DNA of 64,000 nucleotides from Streptomyces violaceusniger Tu 4113 (GCF_000147815.2 NC_015957.1:6882001-6946000); one strand, 5' to 3'; shown: positions 10,755 through 19,773, numbered from the stretch's first letter. Program-made: numbers and translations. Notes: generated from the sequence alone by a model not told the origin.

Positions 10755-11609
10755 TCAGCCCAACTCCGCGATGAGATCCGCCACCTGCCCGGGCATGGAC
10801 AAGAACGGCGAGTGGGAGGAGTCGAGCGCCGCGACCGCGGTCGGGTTGTCCGGGAAGGCCACCGTGGCGTCGCTGATGAACTTGTTCTGGAGGGCCGGGC
10901 GCACCGCCATGTCCCGTGCGCAGGTGACGTACGTACGGGGGACCGAGCCCCAGCCGCGGCGGGTGAGGGTGGTGGTGCCGCGCACGATGCCGATCGGTGC
11001 GTCGGGCGTCAGCAGTCCGAAGGCGGCCTCGGCGACGGCCCGGTCGACATCGCCGTAGAACGCGTCCAGCAATTGCCGGCGATACGCAGCGTCGCCCGAG
11101 ACCAGATCCAGCCGCAACGCCCCGATCGCGGCGGGATCGGCCCGGACGCAGGACTGGACGAGGGCGCCCGCGTTCTCGGGCATCCGCAGGTAGGCGAGGG
11201 CCGGAACGTCCGAGGCGGGCATGAGCCCGCTCAGATACACCGCGTGGGCCACCGCCTCGGGTGCCTGCTCCGCGGCCCGCGTCAGCACGGTGCCGCCCAT
11301 GCTGTGGGCGATCACCGTGACCGGGCCGCCCCGGCCGACCCGCTTGATCTGCGAAACCAGGAGGTCACCCGCCTGGTCGAGATCCACGTCCGCCACCGGC
11401 GAGACCTCGGTGGCCAGTGCCTCGGCGTCGAAGGGGCGGCCGGTGAGGCAGGCGGGCCGGCGTGCGCGCAGCCCATGCCCCGCCATGTCCACCGCGACAG
11501 CCGAGCGGCCGGACCCCGCCAGAGCGGCGATCACCTCGGTCCAGCACCAGGCCCCATGCCAATTGCCGTGCAGAAACAGCAACGGGGTGGCACGAGCTCG
11601 AGCGGACAT
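10755..11609 (-). CDS. alpha/beta hydrolase
   Basis: A 284-residue hydrolase whose ATG at 11609 is preceded by AAGGGAG. The oxyanion motif HGNWHGAWCW lies at residues 14-23 and the nucleophile elbow is AHSMGG with Ser-103. A late His in DSSHSPF (about 266) completes the likely triad. This is the salicylate-esterase/hydroxynitrile-lyase-like subgroup of small esterases. The substrate is not predictable. It follows an epoxide hydrolase and an AraC gene on the same strand (stop of the epoxide hydrolase gene at 11649, gap about 40 bp), so the three may be co-transcribed. Confidence 0.85.
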   Translation of the reverse strand: MSARARATPLLFLHGNWHGAWCWTEVIAALAGSGRSAVAVDMAGHGLRARRPACLTGRPFDAEALATEVSPVADVDLDQAGDLLVSQIKRVGRGGPVTVIAHSMGGTVLTRAAEQAPEAVAHAVYLSGLMPASDVPALAYLRMPENAGALVQSCVRADPAAIGALRLDLVSGDAAYRRQLLDAFYGDVDRAVAEAAFGLLTPDAPIGIVRGTTTLTRRGWGSVPRTYVTCARDMAVRPALQNKFISDATVAFPDNPTAVAALDSSHSPFLSMPGQVADLIAELG

Positions 11610-11648
11610 CGTCGCTCCCTTGCGCCGGCGGGATCGGAGTGCGGTCCG

Positions 11649-12806
11649 TCACCGTAGACCGCGGAAGGCGTTCCGCACCTCCTCCACCAGCACGTCGGGC
11701 TGCTCCAACCCCGGAAAATGACCGCCTCGGTCCAATGCGCGCCAGGAGCGCAGATCCGTATAGCGCCGCTCGGCCCAGCGCCTGGCCGTGGGCCATGGCT
11801 CGGCCGGGAACAGCGAGCACGCGGTCGGCACGGTCACGGGCCGGGCGTTCTCCTCTTCGGCGCTGCGCGGCGTCCAGCGCAGCGTCTCCCAGTACCAGCG
11901 GGAGGTGGATGCGCCGGTCCCGGTGAGCCAGTACAACGCGATGCCTTCGGCCTGCCGGTCGAGGCTCACTCCTCCCCCGGCCTCGGCCCGGGTGTCGGCG
12001 TAGGCGGCGAACTTCTCGCCCAGCCAGGCGGCCAGCCCGGCGGGCGAGTCGACCAGGGCGTAGCCGAGGGTCTGGGGCCGGGTGCCCATCTGGATCCCGA
12101 AGCCGTAGCCGTCGGCCAGGTGCAGATCACGCCGTTCGATCATGCGCGCCTCGGCCGGGGTGGCGGTGTCCCGGTCCTGCGGGAGCGGTGAGGCCACCGG
12201 CATCGTCAAGTGCAGGCCGATCACCCGCGAGGGAAACCGGCGGGCCAGCTCGGTGCTGATGAACGCGCCCCAGTCGCCGCCGTGCGCACCGAAGCGGTCG
12301 TACCCCAGCCGGCTCATCAGCGTCCCCCAGGCATCGGCCGTCCGGGCCGGATTCCACCCTGTCCGCGCGGGACGGCCGCTGAAGCCGAACCCGGGCAACG
12401 ACGGAACGACGACGTCGAACGCGTCGGCCCGGTCGCCGCCATGGGCGACCGGATCGGTGAGCGGGCCGATGACCTGCTCGAACTCCAGGATCGACCCCGG
12501 CCAGCCGTGCGTCAGCAACAGCGGCAGCGCCTCGGGCTCCGGCGACCGCACATGCCAGAAGGCCAGCTCCAGGCCGACGATGACCGTACGGAAGTGACCG
12601 ATCGCGTTCCAGGTCTTCTCGCGTGCTCGCCAGTCCACCTCGCGCAACGCCGCGAGGAGCGCCCGCATGTGGTCCAGCGGCACACCCTGGGACGCGTCCG
12701 CCACGGTCTCCGGTTCGGGCAGGCGGACCCGGTCCAGCCGGGAGCGCAGATCGTCGAGATCGGCGTCGGGAACGGAGATGGCGAAGGGTTCGATGTCGGG
12801 CGTCAC
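11649..12806 (-). CDS. epoxide hydrolase
   Basis: Adds water to epoxides through an Asp ester intermediate. The chosen GTG at 12806 gives 385 residues, the family norm, and starts just before the EHN N-terminal domain (PFAISVPDADLDDLRSRL). An in-frame extension to 12974 lacks family similarity. HGWPG is at 100-104, the nucleophile is Asp-178 in HGGDWGA, and a C-terminal His lies in DRGGHFPGLEQP. The ribosome site (GGCGGAG) is weak. The gene precedes the alpha/beta hydrolase and follows the AraC regulator at 12890-13789, forming a probable detoxification unit. Confidence 0.88.
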   Translation of the reverse strand: MTPDIEPFAISVPDADLDDLRSRLDRVRLPEPETVADASQGVPLDHMRALLAALREVDWRAREKTWNAIGHFRTVIVGLELAFWHVRSPEPEALPLLLTHGWPGSILEFEQVIGPLTDPVAHGGDRADAFDVVVPSLPGFGFSGRPARTGWNPARTADAWGTLMSRLGYDRFGAHGGDWGAFISTELARRFPSRVIGLHLTMPVASPLPQDRDTATPAEARMIERRDLHLADGYGFGIQMGTRPQTLGYALVDSPAGLAAWLGEKFAAYADTRAEAGGGVSLDRQAEGIALYWLTGTGASTSRWYWETLRWTPRSAEEENARPVTVPTACSLFPAEPWPTARRWAERRYTDLRSWRALDRGGHFPGLEQPDVLVEEVRNAFRGLR

Positions 12807-12889
12807 TCCGCCCGCGGGGTAAGTCCACACGCCACGAACGCTAGAACCGGCCCAGGGCCACGGGAATGCGCGCGATTGCCGTACACGGA

Positions 12890-13789
12890 TCATCGATTGC
12901 GGTAGGCCGACGGCCGGACCCCCGTGTGCCGCAGGAACGCCGTGGACAGTGAGCCGGGGCTGCCGAATCCGCACCGCGTGGCGACCTGGGCGACGGACAG
13001 CCCACCGGCGGCGAGCAGCCGCTGCGCCTCCTCGACCCGTAGCCGGGTGAGATAGCGGTGCGGTGTCTGGCCCGTGGCCTCCTTGAACACCCGGATGAAG
13101 TGATAGACGCTGAAGCCTGCCTCGGAGGCCAAGTCCGCCACCGTCAACGGGCTGCCGAGCCGGTCCCGCATCATCGCCACGGCCTTGTGCACCCAGGGCC
13201 CGTCGGCGCTCGCCCGGCTCGCCTTCGGTGGCCGGACGCCGCCGCTGAGCAGATGCACGGCGAGAAACGTCGCCGCGGACTCCGCGTACAGGTTCTCGGC
13301 TTCACCGGCCGCGCCCAACGACCGCATGGTGTGTTCGACGAGCGGATCCCCCGAGGCCACCGCGTCGGCCATCCGCTCATAGTCGATGCCCGCCCCGCCC
13401 AGTTGCTCGACCGTACGGGCGACGGTGACGTGTGGAATGTGCACCTGAAGGGTCCGCAAGGGGACCACGGACCGGTAGCGGCGCGCCGACGCCACGCCCG
13501 GAAGGGCCATATCGACCTGCCCGGGCATCCAATGCCGCCGCTGCCAGCGCCCACCGATGTGGGTCTCCATCGACGCGTCGCCCGCGACCGTCAGCACCAG
13601 ATGCAGATCCTCGGTGGCGGGCAGTGCCATCCGCTCCACGCGCGCGGTGTGATGGAACCGCTGCAGCAGCAGCGACCGCCAGCCCAGGCCGTCCCAGCTA
13701 CTGAACGTCCGCTCGACATACGGGTTCGCGTCGAATCCGGTATACGGCTCGAGGTCGAAGTCCGGAGCGTCGCACACCACATCGAGCAT
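12890..13789 (-). CDS. AraC family transcriptional regulator
   Basis: A 299-residue protein with an N-terminal sensing domain (about 1-180, with the segment MPGQVDMALPGVASARRYRS) and a C-terminal AraC domain. The latter shows LTVADLASEAGFSVYHFIRVF and the canonical second helix-turn-helix followed by GVRPSAYR. It is transcribed in the same direction as, and 83 bp upstream of, the epoxide hydrolase gene, and is its likely regulator. Start taken at the ATG at 13789; no strong ribosome site was identified. Confidence 0.88.
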   Translation of the reverse strand: MLDVVCDAPDFDLEPYTGFDANPYVERTFSSWDGLGWRSLLLQRFHHTARVERMALPATEDLHLVLTVAGDASMETHIGGRWQRRHWMPGQVDMALPGVASARRYRSVVPLRTLQVHIPHVTVARTVEQLGGAGIDYERMADAVASGDPLVEHTMRSLGAAGEAENLYAESAATFLAVHLLSGGVRPPKASRASADGPWVHKAVAMMRDRLGSPLTVADLASEAGFSVYHFIRVFKEATGQTPHRYLTRLRVEEAQRLLAAGGLSVAQVATRCGFGSPGSLSTAFLRHTGVRPSAYRNR

Positions 13790-13831
13790 ACCGATGGCTG
13801 GTGCGGACAGGGCATTCCGGCGTTCCGTCCC

Positions 13832-14896
13832 TCAGGCGTCCAGGGAGGGGTAGTCGATGAATCCCTCGTCGGTGCCGCCGTAGTAGGTCGTCGTATCGGG
13901 CGTGTTGTACGGGCCGCCCGCTCGCAGCCGGGCGGGCAGGTCGGGGTTGGCGAGGAAGAGCGCGCCGAAGGACAGCATGTCGGCCGTGCCGTCCTCGATG
14001 AGCGTCAGGTCCGCCGCGCTGGTGAAACCGTCTGTCGCGGGGTTGAGGATGAAGGTTCCGGAGAACTCCTTGCGGAGGAGGTCGGTCAGATCGCGGGAGG
14101 TTTCGACGAGGTGCAGATAGGCGGGGCCGGTCTCGTTCAGCCGGCGGACGAGATGGGCGTACGTGGGCTCGAGGTCGGGCTCCTCGATTCCGTTGTAGCG
14201 AACGCCGGGCGAGACGCGTATCCCCGTGCGCTGTGCCCCGATGGCCGCTGACACGGCCGCGACCACCTCCGCCGCGAACCGGACCCGGCCTTCGACCGAG
14301 CCGCCCCACTCATCGGTGCGCAGATTGGAGCTGGGAGCCAGGAACTGGTGGATCAAGTAGCCGTACGCGGCGTGCACTTCGACCCCGTCGAACCCTGCCT
14401 CCACGGCGTTGCGCGCGGCCCGGGCGAAATCCGCGATCGTCTCCCGCACCTGCTGGGAGGTCAGCTCGCGCGGGGTGCTGAAGTCCTGCATTCCGTGGAC
14501 GGTGAACAACTGGCCGGGTGCGGCGATGGCCGACGGGGCGACATGGATCAGTCCCTCGGGCAGAAGATCGGGGTCGCCGATCCTGCCGACGTGCGCGAGC
14601 TGGGCGAAGACCGTGCCGCCCGCGGCGTGCACCGCGTCGGTGACGCGGCGCCAGGCGGCAATCTGCTCGGCACTGTGCAGCCCCGGAGTGTGGGGGAAGC
14701 CCTGGCCGACCGCCGACGGCCACGACCCCTCCGTGACGATCAGGCCGGCGGTGGCGCGCTGCGCGTAGTACGTCGCCATCGAGTCGGTGGCCGTACCGCC
14801 GGGCCCGAAGGCACGGGCACGCCCCATGGCGGGCATGACCAGGCGGTTGCGGAGGCGCAGTCCGGCAAGGTCGATCGGATCGAAGGGTGTGGTCAC
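13832..14896 (-). CDS. alkene reductase, Old Yellow Enzyme family
   Basis: FMN-dependent NADPH reductase that saturates activated C=C bonds or nitro compounds. Family landmarks are LRLRNRLVMPAMGRARA (start of barrel), HVGRIGDPD (normally HxGR), HAAYGYLIHQFLAPSSNLRTDEWGGS (substrate His and loop) and a C-terminal phosphate-binding GALFLANPDLPARL. The GTG at 14896, spaced 5 bp from GGGAG, is preferred. The ATGs at 14923 and 14944 are alternatives, but the latter overlaps a palindromic operator. The length is 354 residues. It is divergent from a MarR gene with which it shares three operator-like sites, so electrophile-induced derepression is likely. Confidence 0.9.
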   Translation of the reverse strand: MTTPFDPIDLAGLRLRNRLVMPAMGRARAFGPGGTATDSMATYYAQRATAGLIVTEGSWPSAVGQGFPHTPGLHSAEQIAAWRRVTDAVHAAGGTVFAQLAHVGRIGDPDLLPEGLIHVAPSAIAAPGQLFTVHGMQDFSTPRELTSQQVRETIADFARAARNAVEAGFDGVEVHAAYGYLIHQFLAPSSNLRTDEWGGSVEGRVRFAAEVVAAVSAAIGAQRTGIRVSPGVRYNGIEEPDLEPTYAHLVRRLNETGPAYLHLVETSRDLTDLLRKEFSGTFILNPATDGFTSAADLTLIEDGTADMLSFGALFLANPDLPARLRAGGPYNTPDTTTYYGGTDEGFIDYPSLDA

Positions 14897-14940
14897 GACG
14901 GCTCCCGCGGGTTGTATGGACATGACGGCAGACAACGAGA

Positions 14941-15015
14941 TCATTGGTCGACCAACGATTCCGCCGGAGAGCCACCATAATCCATTCGTTGGCCGACCAA
15001 TGATTGGCCGGCCAC
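14941..15015. promoter_or_regulatory. triple MarR-type palindromic operator
   Basis: Site 1 is TTGGTCGACCAA at 14944-14955, a perfect 12-bp palindrome. Site 2 is TTGGCCGACCAA at 14989-15000, one mismatch from it. Site 3 is TTGGCCGGCCAC at 15004-15015. Sites 1 and 2 extend to 18-mers (14941-14958 and 14987-15004) that are inverted copies of each other with a single difference. They fill the gap between the divergent OYE and MarR genes, so the MarR protein probably represses both directions. Confidence 0.75.
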
Positions 15016-15030
15016 GATAGTCTTGCCCCC

Positions 15031-15513
15031 ATGACCACAGAGCTCCCGCACACCGAGGCGACGGAGGGCGGATACGGCGGCACCGTCAGCCAGACCCTGG
15101 CGCGCGTTTCCCGCCTGCACCGCCTCGCCGGTGGCAGGCTGCTGCGCCCGACCGGCCTCTGCTCCGGCCAGGAATTCCTGATGATGGCCCTGTGGGATGC
15201 CGGACCGGTCCGTCAGTCGGAGCTGGCGAGGGCGCTCGACCTGGATCCGTCGACCGTGACCCTGACGCTGCGGCGACTGGAGCAGGGCGGGTATGTCATC
15301 CGCGCACGCGATCCGCATGACCGGCGCGTCATGCTGGTCCGGGCCTCGGAGGAGAGCTACGCCCTGCGGCCCAAGGTCGCGGAAGTCTGGGGGCAACTGG
15401 AGGAGCACATCCTGGACGGGCTGGATGACGCGGAGCGCGAAGCCTTCGCCAGGCTCCTCTCCAAGGTCGAGAAGAACCTCGCCCCGGGCGAGGAGGGCTC
15501 CCCCGACGCCTAG
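15031..15513 (+). CDS. MarR family transcriptional regulator
   Basis: A 160-residue winged-helix regulator. The winged helix is visible as RQSELARALDLDPSTVTLTLRRLEQGGYVIRARDPHDRR (residues about 70-108). The ATG at 15031 has no Shine-Dalgarno sequence, so translation may be leaderless; operator site 3 ends only 15 bp upstream, fitting a transcript starting close to the ATG. It is divergent from the Old Yellow Enzyme gene and convergent, with 2 bp between stops, with the Lrp gene. Confidence 0.9.
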   Translation: MTTELPHTEATEGGYGGTVSQTLARVSRLHRLAGGRLLRPTGLCSGQEFLMMALWDAGPVRQSELARALDLDPSTVTLTLRRLEQGGYVIRARDPHDRRVMLVRASEESYALRPKVAEVWGQLEEHILDGLDDAEREAFARLLSKVEKNLAPGEEGSPDA

Positions 15514-15515
15514 GG

Positions 15516-15956
15516 TCAGTCATTGCGTGTCCAGGAGCCCAGCACCATCAGCGTCCTGGTTCCGGTGACCTGTCCGACGCGGCGCAGGGAATCGATGACC
15601 TGCTGCAGATGCTCGATATCCCGCACCCGGACGTTCACCAGGGCGTCGGGGTCGCCGGCGATGGTGAAGACGGCCTGCACCTCGGGGACCGTGTAGGCGG
15701 TACGGACGATCTCCCCGACCGGTGTCGTACCGGTGTAGGACAGCTCCACGAACGCCTCGATGCCCCAGCCGAGCTTGGTGTGGTCGATCTGCACGGTGAA
15801 GCCCTTGATCACCCCGCTGTCCTTGAGCCGGTCCACGCGGCGTTTGACCGCGGCCACCGACAGCCCCACCTCGGGTGCCATCTCGGAGAAGGTGCGCCGG
15901 CCATCCTCGCGCAGCATCCGCAGCAACTGGCGGTCCACGTCGTCGAACTCGGGCAT
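15516..15956 (-). CDS. Lrp/AsnC family regulator
   Basis: A 146-residue one-domain Lrp protein: an N-terminal AsnC helix-turn-helix (DVDRQLLRMLREDGRRTF, then LSVAAVKRRVDRLKDSGVIKGF) and a C-terminal RAM ligand-binding domain (AVFTIAGDPDALVNVRVRD). The ATG at 15956 is taken; a GTG two codons upstream is possible. It is divergent from the acyl-CoA dehydrogenase with 200 bp between starts, and likely regulates it in response to an amino acid or its breakdown product. Confidence 0.9.
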   Translation of the reverse strand: MPEFDDVDRQLLRMLREDGRRTFSEMAPEVGLSVAAVKRRVDRLKDSGVIKGFTVQIDHTKLGWGIEAFVELSYTGTTPVGEIVRTAYTVPEVQAVFTIAGDPDALVNVRVRDIEHLQQVIDSLRRVGQVTGTRTLMVLGSWTRND

Positions 15957-16156
15957 CGCCACTCCGTTCCGCGACCCGCGTGCACCGCACATCCGCGCAA
16001 ATTCTTTTCGTCCACCCGGCCAATCGCCGCTTCAGTTTGCGTCTTCTTGGCGATCAACCGCAACTTACTTGTGCTCGCCGGAGGGTGTTGCTGTCCTAGG
16101 CCCGGACCCATGAACGCCGAAGACCTCGCCCCGTTCGTACCCCAGGAGCGCCCTTC

Positions 16157-17296
16157 ATGCCTGTCGACCGTCTGCTTCCCACCCGCGAGGCGGAGGATCT
16201 GCTCGACCTCGTCCGCGAGATCGCCGACAAGGAGCTGGCCCCCCGCGTCGAGGAGCACGAGCGCGCCGAGAGCTATCCCGCGGGGCTGTTCCGCCTGCTG
16301 GGCGAGACCGGGCTGCTGGGCCTGCCCTACCCGGAGGAGTCCGGCGGAGGCGGCCAGCCCTACGAGGTCTATCTGCAGGTCCTCGAAGAGCTGGCCGCAC
16401 GCTGGGCCGCCGTCGCCATCGCGACCAGCGTCCACACCCTCGCCGCCTTCCCCCTCCTGACGTTCGGCACCTCCGCCCAGCGCGGGCGCTGGGCGGAGGA
16501 CATCCTCAGCGGCCGTCTCATCGGTGGCTACAGCCTCTCCGAGCCGCAGGCCGGGTCCGACGCGGCGGCCCTGACCTGCCGCGCCGACAAGGCCCCCGAC
16601 GGCTATCGGATCACCGGCGCCAAGGCGTGGATCACCCACGGCGGCAAGGCGGACTTCTACGCCCTGTTCGCCCGCACCGGTCCGGGCAGTGACGGCATCT
16701 CCTGCTTCTTCGCGCCCGGACACACCGACGGTCTCACCTTCGGCCGGCCCGAGGACAAGATGGGCCTGCACGCCATCCCCACCACCTCGGCCTTCTGGGA
16801 CGACGCACTCCTCGCCACCGACCGGCTCATCGGCGCCGAGGGCGAGGGGCTCCAGATCGCCTTCAGTGCCCTGGATTCCGGCCGGCTGGGCGTCGCCGCC
16901 TGCGCCACCGGACTGGCCCAGGCCGCCCTGGACGCCGCGACCGCCTACGCCCACGAACGCACCACCTTCGGCCGCAGGATCATCGACCACCAGGGGCTCG
17001 GCTTCCTGCTGGCCGACATGGCCGCCGCCGTCGACTCCGCCCGCGCCACCTACGTGGACGCCGCCCGCCGCCGTGACCACGGACGCCCGTACACCCGCCA
17101 GGCGAGCGTCGCCAAGCTGACGGCGACCGACGCCGCCATGAAGGTCACCACGGACGCCGTCCAGGTATTCGGCGGCTATGGATACACCCGCGACTTCCCC
17201 GTGGAGCGCTATATGCGCGAAGCGAAGATCATGCAGATCTTCGAGGGCACCAACCAGATCCAGCGGCTGATCATCAGCCGCCAGCTCGCCCACTGA
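16157..17296 (+). CDS. acyl-CoA dehydrogenase
   Basis: FAD enzyme that introduces the alpha-beta double bond into acyl-CoA and passes electrons to ETF. It has 379 residues, typical length. FAD/substrate motifs are YSLSEPQAGSDAAAL and AWITHGG. The catalytic base is Glu-363 in IFEGTNQIQRL, the position used by short/medium-chain members. GGYGYTRDFPVERYMRDAK-like sequence precedes it. The ribosome site is AGGAG ahead of the ATG. It is divergent from an Lrp regulator, suggesting a role in branched-chain or other amino-acid catabolism; the exact acyl substrate is not readable. Confidence 0.92.
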   Translation: MPVDRLLPTREAEDLLDLVREIADKELAPRVEEHERAESYPAGLFRLLGETGLLGLPYPEESGGGGQPYEVYLQVLEELAARWAAVAIATSVHTLAAFPLLTFGTSAQRGRWAEDILSGRLIGGYSLSEPQAGSDAAALTCRADKAPDGYRITGAKAWITHGGKADFYALFARTGPGSDGISCFFAPGHTDGLTFGRPEDKMGLHAIPTTSAFWDDALLATDRLIGAEGEGLQIAFSALDSGRLGVAACATGLAQAALDAATAYAHERTTFGRRIIDHQGLGFLLADMAAAVDSARATYVDAARRRDHGRPYTRQASVAKLTATDAAMKVTTDAVQVFGGYGYTRDFPVERYMREAKIMQIFEGTNQIQRLIISRQLAH

Positions 17297-17307
17297 CCAG
17301 CCCCGGC

Positions 17308-17345
17308 CTCAACTACCAGGGCACGGTCTGACCCTGGTAGTTGAG
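17308..17345. terminator. bidirectional terminator between convergent genes
   Basis: CTCAACTACCAGGG at 17308-17321 is the exact reverse complement of CCCTGGTAGTTGAG at 17332-17345, with a 10-nt loop. It sits right after the acyl-CoA dehydrogenase stop and overlaps the last codons (LNYQGQTVPW and stop) of the convergent SDR gene, so the hairpin doubles as coding sequence. Confidence 0.75.
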
Positions 17346-18002
17346 GTACCGCAGGCCCGGTTCGCCGCTGTGGCGGTCGATCGTGTCCACCACGCCCGGG
17401 ATGGACTGGTCGATGGTCAGCGGCGCCTCCGGTCCGCCGAGTTCGGTGCGGACATGGCCGGGGCACATGAGCAGCAGCGTGTGCGCGGCGTCGGCGTAGC
17501 GGGCGGCGTAGCTGCGCATGAGCTGGTTCAGGGCGGACTTGCTGGCGCGGTAGACGTCCTGACCGCCCCTGGTGTTGAAGCCGACGCTGCCCTGGCGCGA
17601 GGACATGACGCCGATGGTCCCGGTCGGCGCGACCAGCGAGCGGAGGGACTCGACCACACGCATCGGGCTGAGCGCGTTGGTGACCATGACCTCGACGAAC
17701 ATCTCGGTCGGCACGTCCCCGATCGGAATGTTGCCCCTGGTGATGCCGGCGTTGACGAACAGCAGGTCGAGCGTGCGCTCCGCGAGGCGCTCGCGCAGCG
17801 CGGCGATCTGCTCCGGCGCCGTCATGTCCAGCGATTCGACGGTGACCCGCCCGCCGGACGCCTCGGCCAGGTCGTGGAGGCCGGTGCGCCGATCGCCCCG
17901 GACGGTCCCGATGACGTTCCAGCCGCGGTGCGCGTACTCGGTGGCGAGGGCGAGTCCGAGGGTGCGGGACGCCCCGACGATGAGAGCGGTCTTGGCGCTC
18001 AT
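17313..18002 (-). CDS. short-chain dehydrogenase/reductase
   Basis: A 229-residue Rossmann-fold oxidoreductase. The cofactor loop is VGASRTLGLALA near residue 10, NAG is present in LLFVNAGITRG, and Ser and the YxxxK pair appear in SSRQGSV and VYRASKSALNQL. Its ATG at 18002 overlaps the TGA of the upstream NmrA-type gene (ATGA), so the two are translationally coupled. The substrate is unknown. Its last codons form half of the terminator hairpin described separately. Confidence 0.88.
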   Translation of the reverse strand: MSAKTALIVGASRTLGLALATEYAHRGWNVIGTVRGDRRTGLHDLAEASGGRVTVESLDMTAPEQIAALRERLAERTLDLLFVNAGITRGNIPIGDVPTEMFVEVMVTNALSPMRVVESLRSLVAPTGTIGVMSSRQGSVGFNTRGGQDVYRASKSALNQLMRSYAARYADAAHTLLLMCPGHVRTELGGPEAPLTIDQSIPGVVDTIDRHSGEPGLRYLNYQGQTVPW

Positions 18003-18895
18003 GCCTGCACCTCCGGCCTGAGGACCTGCTCGCACCACTCGCGGAAGGTCGTCGGCCCAGTGATTCGAGGGGTGCGCGGCACGCCGTCGTCGAGGCCGTT
18101 GTTCTTGGCGTACGCCATATTGACGTAGCCCTCCACGAGCGCGTCCCCGAGGCCGCGTCCGGCGAATCCGGCGCGGAAGTCCTCCAGCGACCGGGGCTCG
18201 TAGCGGACCGGACGGCCGAGCACGTCGGACATGATGCGCGCCATGTCGTTCGCCGAAAGGTCCTCGGGGCCCAGCACCGGGACCTCGCCCGTCCCCGTCC
18301 AGGAGCGGTCGAGCAGCAGGCCGGCGGCGACCGCGGCGATGTCCCGGGTGGCGGCCGTCGGTGCCGTGCGGTCGGGGGCGGCGGTGTCGGTGTACACACC
18401 GTCGTCGCGGATCGAGGCCAGTTGCCGCAGCAGGTTGTCCATGAAGGACGGGCAGGCGAGCGCCCGGTAGGCCACGCCGGTACCCGCGATGAGGTCGTCC
18501 ATGGCCAGCGACGCCGTCACATGGCCGGCGCGGCCGGCGACGGGGGTGCCGCGGCCGAGCGCCGAGACGCCGACGACGTGTCCGATTCCGTGGGCCGTGA
18601 TCGCCTTCGCGGCGGCGTGGGTGAACCCGGAGTACGCGGTGTCCAGGCTCGGTGCCCGCGGGTCCGGCGGGACCAGCCAGAAGACGGCGTCCGCGCCGGC
18701 GAAGGCCCGGTCGACGACCTCGGCGTCGCCGTGCGAGCCGGTGACGACGTCGACGCGGGCGCGGACCGCGTCGGGGAGTTTCCCGGGGTCGCGCACGATG
18801 ACCCGCAGCTCTTCGCCGCGATCGGGGGCCTCGTTGAGCAGGATGTCCAGCAGCCGGCCGCCGATCTGGCCGGTGGGAGTGGTGATGACGATCAT
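17999..18895 (-). CDS. NmrA-like NAD(P)-binding protein
   Basis: A 298-residue atypical short-chain dehydrogenase-like protein with the N-terminal TTPTGQIGGRLLDIL nucleotide-binding loop (residues 5-19) and the NmrA-type segments FWLVPPD and GHVVGVSALGRG. The catalytic YxxxK is not evident, so it may sense redox cofactors or act as an isomerase/reductase of unclear substrate. It is coupled by a 4-bp overlap to the SDR gene downstream. It is divergent from a LysR gene 68 bp away, its likely regulator. Confidence 0.85.
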   Translation of the reverse strand: MIVITTPTGQIGGRLLDILLNEAPDRGEELRVIVRDPGKLPDAVRARVDVVTGSHGDAEVVDRAFAGADAVFWLVPPDPRAPSLDTAYSGFTHAAAKAITAHGIGHVVGVSALGRGTPVAGRAGHVTASLAMDDLIAGTGVAYRALACPSFMDNLLRQLASIRDDGVYTDTAAPDRTAPTAATRDIAAVAAGLLLDRSWTGTGEVPVLGPEDLSANDMARIMSDVLGRPVRYEPRSLEDFRAGFAGRGLGDALVEGYVNMAYAKNNGLDDGVPRTPRITGPTTFREWCEQVLRPEVQA

Positions 18896-18963
18896 GCTTT
18901 GAGTCTCGGGGCGGCCACCTGCGGGCGTCCAATACCCTTCCCGGCAATTGATACCTTCAGGGC

Positions 18964-19773
18964 ATGGATCTCGATCTGCGCAAGCTTCGCTACTTCGTCG
19001 CGGTGGCCGAGCAACGGCACTTCGGCCGGGCGGCGGAACAGCTCTTCATCGCCCAGCCGGTCCTCAGCCGCCAGATCAGGGCCTTCGAGCAGGAGATGGA
19101 GTGCCCTCTGCTCATCCGGTCCACCCGCAGCGTGGAGCTGACCGATGCCGGGAAGCGGCTCTACGAGGAGGCGCAGCGGATCCTCGCGACCGTCGCCTCG
19201 GCGGTGCGGAGCGTGCACGACGTGGATCGGGGCGTCCAGCGGCTCGTGGTGGCCTTCTGCTCCGGGCTGCATGTGTCGGAGGCGATCCGGGCGTTCTCAT
19301 CTCGCCACCCGGACGTCGAGACCGATGTCGTCCCGGTGCGCTGGTGGGAACAGGACGCGCCGCTCCGGGACGGCCGGGCCCAAGTCGCCTACCTGCGGCG
19401 GCCGTTCGACCACTCGGACTTGCGCATCATCCCCATCGGCCACGAGACCAGGGTCGCCTGTATGCCCGCGACGCATCCGCTGGCCTTCCGTCAGGAGCTC
19501 ACCTCCGCGGACCTCGACGGTGAGCGGATGCTCGACGCGCCGACGCGACGGACGTCGTCGCTCGAAGAGAAGTTCGAGCTCATCGCCTCCGGACAGGGCA
19601 TCGCGCTGGTCCCGCTGAGCGTCGCGCGGTCCTACTCCCGCCCAGACCTCGTCCACCTCCCCGTCACGGACGCCCCGTCGGTCGAGACCTGCCTGGCCGT
19701 CCTCGCGGACCGGCGGGAGAAGGTGCTGCGCGACTTCCTGGAAATCGCCACCGCCACGCTGCGGGCCACCTGA
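18964..19773 (+). CDS. LysR family transcriptional regulator
   Basis: A 269-residue regulator, slightly short for the family (about 300). The N-terminal helix-turn-helix is clear: [20 protein letters not shown], then QPVLSRQIRAFEQEM. The effector domain spans about 90-265. It is divergent from the NmrA-SDR operon, with only 68 bp between starts. The gap contains the related strings AATACCCTT and TGATACCTT, possible half-sites, but symmetry there is weak. Confidence 0.9.
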   Translation: MDLDLRKLRYFVAVAEQRHFGRAAEQLFIAQPVLSRQIRAFEQEMECPLLIRSTRSVELTDAGKRLYEEAQRILATVASAVRSVHDVDRGVQRLVVAFCSGLHVSEAIRAFSSRHPDVETDVVPVRWWEQDAPLRDGRAQVAYLRRPFDHSDLRIIPIGHETRVACMPATHPLAFRQELTSADLDGERMLDAPTRRTSSLEEKFELIASGQGIALVPLSVARSYSRPDLVHLPVTDAPSVETCLAVLADRREKVLRDFLEIATATLRAT

